Assembly: GCA_963974595.1 (NCBI GenBank)
Contig: CAXBDA010000035.1
Coordinates: 1 to 29,515 of the forward strand
Source: PZPK01 sp963974595
GTDB taxonomy: Bacteria; Pseudomonadota; Gammaproteobacteria; Pseudomonadales; Oleiphilaceae
Reading direction: 5' to 3'
DNA length: 29,515 bases
Below the pieces are notes generated by a model. That model did not search any database, was not told where the DNA came from, and was given only the letters and a program-made list of their open reading frames with translations. The number at the start of each line of letters is the position of its first letter. Positions within the stretch are counted from its first letter, which is position 1. Shown piece after piece: positions 8,185 to 15,539 of this stretch. Both the position numbers and the translations under genes were made by a program.

Positions 8185-9372
8185 ATGAAATATGTTCAAT
8201 TAAATAAAGGCGCCGAAAAACGCTTAAAACAAGGCCATTTGTGGATTTACAGCAACGAAATCAATGTTAAACAGACGCCATTGAAGTCATTCGAGCCTGG
8301 TGAGCAAGTTCAGATTAAAAATCATGCTGATAAATTGTTGGGAACAGCGTTCATGTCACCTTCTTCATTAATTGCTGGCAGAGTCATTAGTCGTGATCCA
8401 AAGCAATTGATGGATCAGTCTTTACTTGTGCACCGTTTAAATGTTGCGCTTTCTTTGCGACAAAATGCTTTTTCTGAGCCCTGTTATCGTTTGGTTTTTG
8501 GTGATAGTGACCGTCTGCCAGGTTTAGTCATAGATCGTTTTGAAGATGATTATGTTGTTCAAATTTCTTTAGTCGGTATGGAATTACTAAAAACAGAGAT
8601 TATGGCTGCTCTAGAAAAGGTTTGTCGGCCTAGGCATATCGTATTTAAAAATAATGGAAAGATGCGTGGTCCAGAAGGTTTAGAATCTTATGTTGAGGTC
8701 GCTAAAGGTGATGCGATAGAAGATGCTCAGTTCACTGAAAACGGCGTGAAATTTGTTGCGCCTATTATTGAGGGGCAAAAAACGGGCTGGTTTTATGATC
8801 ACCGTATGAATCGTGCGCGCCTTAAAGATTACGTTAAGGGCAAGCGTGTTCTTGATCTTTATAGCTATATTGGCGGTTGGGGTATTCAAGCCGCTGCATT
8901 TGGTGCTGACTCGGTTACCTGTGTTGATAGTTCGACACTGGCTCTCGACTATGTCATTAAAAATGCTGAATTAAATGAGCTCCAAGATAAGGTTGATTGT
9001 ATCGAAGGAGATGTCTTTGAAGTGTGCAAAAAACTCAAAGAACTGGATGAACGTTTTGATATCGTGATTGCCGACCCTCCAGCCTTTATTCCCCGAAGAA
9101 AAGATCAAAAAGCCGGTGAATTAGCCTATCAGCGTCTAAATCAGTTAGCCATGCGCTTACTTGGCAAAGATGGTTTATTAGTTTCGGCTTCGTGTTCTAT
9201 GCATATGTCTAAAACAGCGCTTGTAAAAGCAGTGAGTCTTGCAGGGCAAACTTTAGAAAAACAGTTGCAGATTATTGAGCAGGGTGGGCAAGGCCCGGAT
9301 CATCCTATTATTCCCGCGATTCCAGAGACAGATTATTTAAAAGCAATTTTTGTTCGTGTATTACCTGCCTAG
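8185..9372 (+). CDS. rlmI: Class I SAM-dependent rRNA methyltransferase, RlmI family
   Basis: A 395-residue protein resembling RlmI (YccW), which makes 5-methylcytosine in 23S rRNA (C1962 in E. coli). An N-terminal PUA-type RNA-binding region (about 1-70, with HLWIYSNEI) is followed by the conserved YRLVFGDSDRLPGLVIDRF segment. The Rossmann methyltransferase domain shows VLDLYSYIGGWGIQAA (SAM motif I), TCVDSS, the motif IV DPPAFIPRRKD and SASCSMHMSK, where the cysteine is at the usual position. The first in-frame ATG is at 8173, but ATG 8185 has AGGAA just upstream and gives the normal N-terminus (MKYVQLNKG), so I prefer 8185. It is a single-gene unit with convergent neighbours on its 3' side. 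The exact target base is inferred from the family. Confidence 0.87.
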   Translation: MKYVQLNKGAEKRLKQGHLWIYSNEINVKQTPLKSFEPGEQVQIKNHADKLLGTAFMSPSSLIAGRVISRDPKQLMDQSLLVHRLNVALSLRQNAFSEPCYRLVFGDSDRLPGLVIDRFEDDYVVQISLVGMELLKTEIMAALEKVCRPRHIVFKNNGKMRGPEGLESYVEVAKGDAIEDAQFTENGVKFVAPIIEGQKTGWFYDHRMNRARLKDYVKGKRVLDLYSYIGGWGIQAAAFGADSVTCVDSSTLALDYVIKNAELNELQDKVDCIEGDVFEVCKKLKELDERFDIVIADPPAFIPRRKDQKAGELAYQRLNQLAMRLLGKDGLLVSASCSMHMSKTALVKAVSLAGQTLEKQLQIIEQGGQGPDHPIIPAIPETDYLKAIFVRVLPA

Positions 9373-9387
9373 TGTTCTTCACTTTAT

Positions 9388-9425
9388 TTAGATATCTCTT
9401 ACTTAAAACCACAAGAGATATCTAA
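9388..9425. terminator. Perfect hairpin between convergent rlmI and lipoprotein genes
   Basis: TTAGATATCTCTT (9388-9400) and AAGAGATATCTAA (9413-9425) form a 13-bp perfect stem with a 12-base loop. The right arm covers the stop codon of the minus-strand lipoprotein gene. No long T run follows on either side, so it may stabilise 3' ends rather than terminate by itself. Confidence 0.5.
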
Positions 9426-10414
9426 GAAGCTACTTTTAGACCCTCTAATGAAGCAAGTTTTTCCATCAGTCGCTGTTTGATAGGGGTGCTTTCTAAAGTG
9501 AAGTGCTTATCTTCTTGGTTATTGTTGTTCTCAGGATTGTCTTCTTTATTTTGACGCTCTTTTTTAATCTTCACATTTAGTCTGTCAAAAAAGTCTTTTG
9601 TTTGGGTGCGAGTACTTTGTTGAAGTTGATTTTTTAGGTTTGCTTCCCAAGCCTGTTTTAATGCCGAAATATCCTTCTTGATTTCAGTTGCAAGCAAAAC
9701 AGCGTAAAGCGTTCTTCTCAGTTCTGGGGGGGCTAAACTAGTATTTGAAGCGTTTGTTAAGATAGAAAAATCACTCACGTTTCGTTTTAGATTGCTGCCT
9801 TTAAGAATAAGCTCTAAAGCATGGAAGCCTAAGGTTACATAGGCTGTATCACCTAGCTGGAATTCTTGCTCCATATTTTCACGGGTAATGGGAATGTCGG
9901 AATAAATTAAGCCACTAAAGGGGTAGCCATCTACTGCATCTAAATAGCCCGGCAATAAAGGTTGTTGGTCCAGGCTTGTTTTAATGTTAATGGCGCTTAT
10001 CTCACTCACATCTTGAGCTTGAGGGGGGGTATATATTGAACAGCAAGTATCTAAAAAATAGCCACTTATAAATATGGCATGTGTTTTTTCTAAGCTCTGG
10101 ATCGTTATTTGAAGCCCTTCTTGAGTAGGTTTCTTGGTAAATGTAGTGACGTTTCCATGCAATTTTTTACTCTCATTGACCAGCTGAGAAAAGTGTTCAT
10201 CGACTATCTTGATAAAAAGAGCGCTTGTTGGATCCAGTTCTAGGTTTGAGGCAGATGGCGCTTGTTCTGCTAGTGAGGATATAGCTGCTTCATGGGTATT
10301 TTGAGAGTCATCTATTAAGTTTTGCTCCACTGGGTCTGAGCATGCAGAGATTAAAAAAACATAGAAAATGACTAGAATAGATAATATGGATCTAAACATA
10401 GAAGAATCTGACAT
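9422..10414 (-). CDS. Imelysin-like (peptidase M75 family) lipoprotein
   Basis: A 330-residue predicted lipoprotein. A signal sequence with hydrophobic core (residues ~8-22) ends in the lipobox ISAC with the lipidated cysteine at C25. The rest resembles imelysin/M75 proteins, helical bundle proteins linked to iron uptake: PGYLDAVDGYPFSGLIYSD and IT come before GFHALE (196-201), which is the family's GxHxxE signature, followed by ELRRTLYAVLLA. The C-terminal ~45 residues are rich in K, E, N and Q and low in complexity. Despite the family name, peptidase activity is doubtful. The gene starts five bases after the HAD gene stop and has a weak ribosome site (GAGA). No iron transporter genes are next to it, so an iron link is inferred from the family only. 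Confidence 0.8.
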   Translation of the reverse strand: MSDSSMFRSILSILVIFYVFLISACSDPVEQNLIDDSQNTHEAAISSLAEQAPSASNLELDPTSALFIKIVDEHFSQLVNESKKLHGNVTTFTKKPTQEGLQITIQSLEKTHAIFISGYFLDTCCSIYTPPQAQDVSEISAINIKTSLDQQPLLPGYLDAVDGYPFSGLIYSDIPITRENMEQEFQLGDTAYVTLGFHALELILKGSNLKRNVSDFSILTNASNTSLAPPELRRTLYAVLLATEIKKDISALKQAWEANLKNQLQQSTRTQTKDFFDRLNVKIKKERQNKEDNPENNNNQEDKHFTLESTPIKQRLMEKLASLEGLKVAS

Positions 10415-10419
10415 TTTAT

Positions 10420-11076
10420 TTAGTCTCTGAGAGATTGAATTGGCCAGTTATTGGTTTTGCTCGTCTGTCTTAGGATATCGTCAGGATCAACAGCAACAGG
10501 AAAGTCGACTAATTCCAGTAAGGGGATATCATTATGCGAATCACTATAAAAAAATGCTCCCTCGATACTGTGCTGTTTGCCTTTTAGCCAGTCGTGTAAA
10601 CGAGCAATTTTTCCTTCCTGAAAGCTTGGTGTGCCAGAAACCTTGCCGGTATATCGACCGGCTTTCATTTCTGGCATTGTGGCAATCAGGTCATCAACAC
10701 CAAATTCATTGGCGATGAGCTCGGTGATAAAATGGTTTGTTGCCGTAATGATTAATAGAAAATCACCTTGATCTTTATGTTTTTTGAGTAAACTAAAGGC
10801 TTTTGGCAGCATGATAGGCTTGATTTTCTGAATGAAAAAATCATTTCTCCAGCTATTTAGTGTGCTTAAATCATTATCTGCTAAAGGCGAGAGTGCAAAT
10901 TCTAAATATTCTTGGATATTTAGTTGCCCGTTTTGATAGTCTTTTAGAAATTGGTCATTAGCCTGTTTATATACATCGGCATCCACGATACCGTTCTCGA
11001 CAAGATATTCGCCCCATGCATAGTCGCTATCCCCGCCTAAAAGAGTATTATCCAAATCAAAAATTGCTAAAGCCAC
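10420..11076 (-). CDS. HAD-IB family phosphatase (SerB-like)
   Basis: A 218-residue HAD-superfamily hydrolase of subfamily IB. The four motifs are visible: nucleophile region FDLDNT with D7 and D9, the ITAT threonine of motif II, the lysine of motif III in EGKIARL, and the motif IV acidic pair in YSDSHNDIPLLE. Such proteins dephosphorylate small phosphomonoesters such as phosphoserine, but the cap sequence does not identify the substrate, so I do not call it SerB. The longest frame opens further upstream, but a GTG at 11076 has GAGGAAA at 11081-11087 and puts the catalytic strand right at the N-terminus as is normal here. It is the first gene of a two-gene unit with the imelysin-like lipoprotein and is divergent from rppH. 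Confidence 0.85.
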   Translation of the reverse strand: MALAIFDLDNTLLGGDSDYAWGEYLVENGIVDADVYKQANDQFLKDYQNGQLNIQEYLEFALSPLADNDLSTLNSWRNDFFIQKIKPIMLPKAFSLLKKHKDQGDFLLIITATNHFITELIANEFGVDDLIATMPEMKAGRYTGKVSGTPSFQEGKIARLHDWLKGKQHSIEGAFFYSDSHNDIPLLELVDFPVAVDPDDILRQTSKTNNWPIQSLRD

Positions 11077-11174
11077 AGGCTTTCCTCTATTAACACAATA
11101 AATTGGCCAGAAGATGAAAAGCATATCAGAACTAAGGTGAAAAAATCCTGATCTAGTCTAAAATTTATTTAAAT

Positions 11175-11264
11175 ATGAATAAATTGCATGCATCTTGGTT
11201 TGCCGAAGCCGGTAATTTCTGGAAGAATGCAGGCAATATAAATTTTAAAGGAATTGAACAGTGA
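11175..11264 (+). CDS. Possible 29-residue upstream ORF overlapping the rppH start
   Basis: An ATG at 11175 opens a 29-codon frame whose TGA (11262-11264) overlaps the GTG start of rppH (GTGA). The peptide contains two tryptophans and reads MNKLHASWFAEAGNFW at its start. There is no recognisable ribosome binding site before its ATG, and the rppH site (AAAGGAA, 11247-11253) lies inside it. It may be chance, or a leader coupled to rppH. I recognise no family. Confidence 0.2.
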   Translation: MNKLHASWFAEAGNFWKNAGNINFKGIEQ

Positions 11265-11755
11265 TAGATTCTGACGGCTTTAGGCTGAATGTCGGAATTA
11301 TTCTCGCAAACCAATTCAATGAAGTATTATGGGCAAGACGAATCGGACAAAATTCCTGGCAATTTCCTCAAGGTGGTATCAAAGTAAGTGAAACGCCTGA
11401 TGAAGCTTTATATCGAGAGCTGCACGAAGAAGTAGGGCTTCAGGCTTCAGATGTCGAAATAGTTGCTAAAACAAAAGGTTGGCTACGTTATCGCCTACCG
11501 AAAAAAATGATTCGTCATCATTCATTACCTTTATGTGTTGGGCAAAAACAAAAGTGGTATTTGTTGCGTATGTTAAGCGCAGATTCCGTGGTGTCTATGA
11601 ATACCAGTACAAGTCCTGAGTTTGATCAATGGCAATGGGTGAGTTACTGGTATCCGCTTGGGCAAGTTGTTTCTTTTAAGCGAGAAGTGTACCGACGGGC
11701 AATGAAAGAATTGTCTTCTGATTTATTTAAACTGCGTGGCATTTACCCTAAGTGA
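11261..11755 (+). CDS. rppH: RNA pyrophosphohydrolase RppH
   Basis: RppH removes pyrophosphate from the 5' end of triphosphorylated mRNA, making it a better substrate for RNase E. The 164-residue protein has the RppH N-terminus (GFRLNVGIILAN), the segment WQFPQGGI and a complete Nudix box at residues 38-60, with GG, E44, the RELHEEVG core and E56/E57 as metal ligands. The YRLPKKMIRHH segment is also typical. Start is a GTG at 11261 with AAAGGAA seven bases before it. ptsP follows after 52 bases, the same order as in E. coli, so the two are likely co-transcribed. Nothing unusual in the coding sequence; a short ORF overlaps its start codon. Confidence 0.94.
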   Translation: MIDSDGFRLNVGIILANQFNEVLWARRIGQNSWQFPQGGIKVSETPDEALYRELHEEVGLQASDVEIVAKTKGWLRYRLPKKMIRHHSLPLCVGQKQKWYLLRMLSADSVVSMNTSTSPEFDQWQWVSYWYPLGQVVSFKREVYRRAMKELSSDLFKLRGIYPK

Positions 11756-11807
11756 CTAGCTTAGGGTTGAGTTAAAGCGATCAATCATAACCAAGGGATG
11801 TCGACGA

Positions 11808-14099
11808 ATGCTGAGTGTTCTACGTAGCATTGTTCAGGAAGTTAATAACGCATCTAGTTTGGATGAGGCGCTTGATATTATCGTGCGTCGTGTTCAGGAT
11901 GCTATGACGACAGAGGTCTGTTCTATTTATCTCTTGAATCCGGAGCAAGACCGCTATGTGCTGAAGGCCTCTAAAGGTTTGAAAGAAAATGCTGTTGGGC
12001 GTGTTAGTTTAGGTTATTCAGAAGGCTTGGTTGGTTTGGTGGGGGTACGCCAGGAACCGATTAATCTAGAACATGCGCAAGAGCATGAACGTTATCGATA
12101 TTTCCCTGAGACCGGTGAAGAACGCTTCGAGAGCTTTTTGGGCGTGCCCATTATTCATCATAAAAAAGTGCTCGGTGTGATTGTTGTCCAACAAGCAAAT
12201 AACAGCAGAAAGTTTGATGAAGGTGAAGAAGCCTTTCTCGTGACGATCTCTGCACAGCTTGCGAGTGTGATTGCTCACTCTGAAATAACTCGGGTTATTG
12301 AGTCGCGCACAATCACTGGTGAAGCAGCGCAAGATATTACCTTTCGAGGTGTGGCTGGTGCACCAGGAGTTGCCATTGGGCGGAGTGTTGTTGTGTTTCC
12401 GGTGGCCGACCTCGATGCAGTTCCAGATAAGGATTCCAGCGATGTAGACGGTGATATCGCATTATTTGAACATGCTATTCAGGCGGTACGTCTGGATATT
12501 CAAAAAGTTGGTGAGCGTCTCTCTACGCAGCTTAGGCCAGAAGAACAGGCTTTATTCGATGTCTACCTTAATATGTTGGATGACAATGCGTTAGCGGGTG
12601 AGGTTAGAGCTAAAATTCAGTCAGGCAAGTCGGCGCAAACAGCTTTAAAACTGATTATTAGCGAATATGCAAGGCATTTTGAATTAATGAATGATGCCTA
12701 TTTAAGCGAACGCGCTATCGATATAAAAGACTTAGGACGCAGGGTGCTGTCTTATTTGCAGGAAGATTCCCAGTCTCAGTTAAACTTCCCGGATAATACC
12801 ATTTTGGTTAGTGATGAGCTGACACCTACCATGTTAGGAGAGGTGCCTAGAGAAAAACTGTTAGGTCTGGTCTCTGTTAAAGGCTCGGGTAATTCTCATG
12901 TTGCTATTTTAGCAAGAGCGATGGGGATTCCGACGATAATGGGGGTATTAGATGTGCCCCTTAATCGTTTGGATGGCAAAGACCTTATTGTGGATGGCTA
13001 TAATGGTGAATTATTTGTTAGCCCTTCTGAAAGGCTCATACACTATTACAGGCAAATAGTTGAAGAAGAGAAACTACTGGATCAGGGGCTTGAGAAACTA
13101 AAGGATTTACCCTGTGAAACAACAGATGGTCATTTGATATCTGCTTGGGTGAATACTGGGTTAATGACGGATGTCGTTCGGTCTCTTAATCAAGGTGCTG
13201 AAGGGGTTGGTTTATATCGAACCGAAGTACCTTTTATGATTAATGAGCGTTTTCCAAGTGAGCAAGAACAAATTGACTGTTATCGAGAGCAGCTAGAAGC
13301 ATTTGCACCGAATTACGTCACCATGCGAACACTTGATATTGGTGGTGACAAGTCTTTACCTTACTTTCCGATTACCGAAGAAAACCCCTTTCTTGGCTGG
13401 CGTGGAATCCGCGTCACGCTAGATCACCCAGAAATATTCCTTGTTCAGATGAGGGCCATGTTGAAAGCGAGTGTGGGCTTAGATAACCTTCGCATTATGT
13501 TGCCAATGATTTCGAGCGTAAATGAAATCGAAGAAGCCTTACATTTGATTTATCGAGAATATCATGAAATCAGGGCCGAAGGTTTCGATGTTACCATGCC
13601 TCAAATTGGTGTGATGATTGAGGTTCCGGGTGCTGTTTATCAAGTGAAAGAGTTTGCTGATCGTGTCGATTTTCTCTCGGTTGGCTCAAATGATTTAACC
13701 CAATATTTGCTTGCTGTTGATAGAAATAACCCTCGTGTTGCTCCCTTATATCACTCATTTCATCCTGCGGTTCTTCGAGCTTTATACAGTATTGCTAAAG
13801 ATGCTAAGGATATGTCCATTCAATTAAGTATCTGTGGAGAGTTGGCGGGAGACCCTGCGGGAGCGGTTTTGTTGATGGCGATGGGCTATGATGCGCTTTC
13901 CATGAATGCCTCTAATTTACTGAAGGTGAAATCCGTTATTCGAGGGATTGATTTAAACTGGGCTAAGGCTTTATTAGAGAATGTATTAGAGCTGGATTCG
14001 CCATATATTATTCAGAGCACGCTTAATCTGGCATTGAAAGGTGCAGGGTTTACAAGGTACTTACGGCCGGGGAAGCTACTGGAAGAAATTGATAGCTAA
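11808..14099 (+). CDS. ptsP: PEP-protein phosphotransferase PtsP (enzyme I-Ntr)
   Basis: The 763-residue first kinase of the nitrogen-type PTS, which autophosphorylates with phosphoenolpyruvate and passes phosphate to NPr. Domains in order: an N-terminal GAF domain (about 1-165, with EVCSIYLL and FLGVPIIHHKK), the enzyme I N-terminal region (from GVAGAPGVAIG near 180), the phosphohistidine domain with H364 in GSGNSHVAILARAMGIPT, and the PEP-binding barrel with LYRTEVPFM, LDIGGDK, FLSVGSNDLTQYLLAVDRNN and the catalytic C676 in SICGELAGD. E. coli PtsP is 748 aa. Start ATG at 11808 has AAGGGA nine bases upstream. Downstream partners NPr and EIIA-Ntr are not in the window. The GAF domain suggests control by a small ligand, as known for glutamine in enterics. 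Confidence 0.94.
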   Translation: MLSVLRSIVQEVNNASSLDEALDIIVRRVQDAMTTEVCSIYLLNPEQDRYVLKASKGLKENAVGRVSLGYSEGLVGLVGVRQEPINLEHAQEHERYRYFPETGEERFESFLGVPIIHHKKVLGVIVVQQANNSRKFDEGEEAFLVTISAQLASVIAHSEITRVIESRTITGEAAQDITFRGVAGAPGVAIGRSVVVFPVADLDAVPDKDSSDVDGDIALFEHAIQAVRLDIQKVGERLSTQLRPEEQALFDVYLNMLDDNALAGEVRAKIQSGKSAQTALKLIISEYARHFELMNDAYLSERAIDIKDLGRRVLSYLQEDSQSQLNFPDNTILVSDELTPTMLGEVPREKLLGLVSVKGSGNSHVAILARAMGIPTIMGVLDVPLNRLDGKDLIVDGYNGELFVSPSERLIHYYRQIVEEEKLLDQGLEKLKDLPCETTDGHLISAWVNTGLMTDVVRSLNQGAEGVGLYRTEVPFMINERFPSEQEQIDCYREQLEAFAPNYVTMRTLDIGGDKSLPYFPITEENPFLGWRGIRVTLDHPEIFLVQMRAMLKASVGLDNLRIMLPMISSVNEIEEALHLIYREYHEIRAEGFDVTMPQIGVMIEVPGAVYQVKEFADRVDFLSVGSNDLTQYLLAVDRNNPRVAPLYHSFHPAVLRALYSIAKDAKDMSIQLSICGELAGDPAGAVLLMAMGYDALSMNASNLLKVKSVIRGIDLNWAKALLENVLELDSPYIIQSTLNLALKGAGFTRYLRPGKLLEEIDS

Positions 14100-14178
14100 G
14101 AATTTTGTTTAGTATGAATGCTCTATAAATTAAGCATAGGGTAGATGAATACATTTTTAGGTTTTGAGAGGTCAATAA

Positions 14179-15420
14179 ATGCCTAGTCAGACATTGAAGA
14201 ATAAAAAAAGCTTAAAGCTTGGCTTGGCTCTCGGTGGGGGTGGTCCATTAGGTGGAATCTATGAAATCGGTGCTTTAAGGGCATTAGATGAAGCGCTTGA
14301 TGGCTTGGATATGAATGATTTACATACCTATGTGGGCGTTAATGCGGGGTCTTTTGTGGCTGCTAATTTAGCCAATCAGATGACGCCGGCTCAAATGTGT
14401 CGAATTTTTGTACGTAACGAAGCAGATATACATCCATTTCATCCTGCAGTATTTTATAAACCTGCATTATCTGAATATTTCCAAAGAACCAAGGCCGTGC
14501 CTAAAATCTTATTAAAAGCATGGATGAATTTCTTAAGTCAGCCGAATGACCAAAGTGTCTTAGAGTCTTTAACTGCGCTTGCTCAAGCTATTCCATCGGG
14601 CATTTTTGATAATGAAGGTTTTCACCAGTATGTTGCGAGATCCTATAATGCCATAGGGCGGACAAATGACTTCAAACAGTTACGCAAAAGTTTGATCGTC
14701 ATTGCCGCAGACCTTGAGTCGGGTCAAACAGTTCGTTTTGGTTCTGATGGTTTGCAGCACATCCAGATATCTAAAGCAATACAGTGCAGTATGGCTTCTC
14801 CTGGCTTATATCGGCCTGTAGAAGTTGATGATCATTACTATGTGGATGGCACTTTAAACAAGGGGATGCATACTTCGGTGGCACTTGATGATGGTGCTGA
14901 TATCGTATTTGCCATTAATCCGGTTGTGCCGATAGATGTTTCTCAGGCTGTTGATTCGGGTTCTATGTCTAGACATGAGCTTACTCAATCAGGGATGCCG
15001 AATGTTTTATCTCAAGCATACCGGACGATGGTTCATTCTCGCTTAAATTCAGGCTTAACAAATATCAAGCGTGATTACCCCGGTAAAGAGGTCATTCTCT
15101 TTGAGCCTATTCGCAACGACTCTAATTTATTCTTCTCTAGTGTCTTTAGTTTTAATGCGCGAAAAATGATGTGTGAACAGGCCTATCAATTAACTCGAGC
15201 ATCTATTCGCTCACGTGCTGAAGAGTTAGAAGCTTTGTTGGCGCCAGCAGATATTCGTATTCGTCATGATATTCTAAACGATGAAACCCGAACATTAAGC
15301 GCCGGTCTGTATGGCACGGCATTGCCAGCCTATCAGGCAAAGATAAGAAAAATAACCACTGGACGGGCGAGTAATAGTTATTTGGAAAGAGTCTCTAACA
15401 AAGTAAGTTCGATATTCTAG
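14179..15420 (+). CDS. Patatin-like protein with nucleophile serine replaced
   Basis: A 413-residue protein whose first ~270 residues fit the patatin phospholipase fold. The glycine-rich oxyanion loop GGGGPLGG is at about 19-26, followed by IYEIGALRALDEAL. The nucleophile elbow, normally G-x-S-x-G, reads G-V-N-A-G, with asparagine at residue 55 (codon AAT, 14341-14343). The aspartate of the dyad is kept (D223 in YYVDGTLNKG). Either it is inactive and has another role, or S58, three residues later, substitutes. The C-terminal ~140 residues match nothing I can name. There is no signal peptide. Start ATG 14179 has GAGAGG seven bases upstream. It follows ptsP by 79 bases, probably in the same operon, and a strong terminator follows. 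Confidence 0.82.
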   Translation: MPSQTLKNKKSLKLGLALGGGGPLGGIYEIGALRALDEALDGLDMNDLHTYVGVNAGSFVAANLANQMTPAQMCRIFVRNEADIHPFHPAVFYKPALSEYFQRTKAVPKILLKAWMNFLSQPNDQSVLESLTALAQAIPSGIFDNEGFHQYVARSYNAIGRTNDFKQLRKSLIVIAADLESGQTVRFGSDGLQHIQISKAIQCSMASPGLYRPVEVDDHYYVDGTLNKGMHTSVALDDGADIVFAINPVVPIDVSQAVDSGSMSRHELTQSGMPNVLSQAYRTMVHSRLNSGLTNIKRDYPGKEVILFEPIRNDSNLFFSSVFSFNARKMMCEQAYQLTRASIRSRAEELEALLAPADIRIRHDILNDETRTLSAGLYGTALPAYQAKIRKITTGRASNSYLERVSNKVSSIF

Positions 15421-15449
15421 ACACTACTATCAGGTTGTAAAAATATAAG

Positions 15450-15478
15450 AAAAAAGCGCTCCGAGTGAGCGCTTTTTT
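15450..15478. terminator. Bidirectional terminator after the patatin-like gene
   Basis: AAAAAAGCGCTC (15450-15461) pairs perfectly with GAGCGCTTTTTT (15467-15478) around a five-base loop. The stem ends in T runs in both directions, so it can serve the patatin-like gene (+) and, further on, hslU (-). Confidence 0.88.
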
Positions 15479-15496
15479 AGTGGGTGGTTAAACTTG

Positions 15497-15529
15497 TTGC
15501 ACGATCACTCTTAACGTAGTGTCGTGCAA
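15497..15529. repeat. Second inverted repeat behind hslU
   Basis: TTGCACGA (15497-15504) pairs with TCGTGCAA (15522-15529), continued inward by CACT (15506-15509) with AGTG (15518-15521) after a single bulged T. It is the first structure met by transcription leaving hslU (stop 15540-15542) and lacks a T run, so it could be an mRNA 3'-end stabiliser or a protein-binding inverted repeat. Confidence 0.5.
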
Positions 15530-15539
15530 AGCGCTCTAT

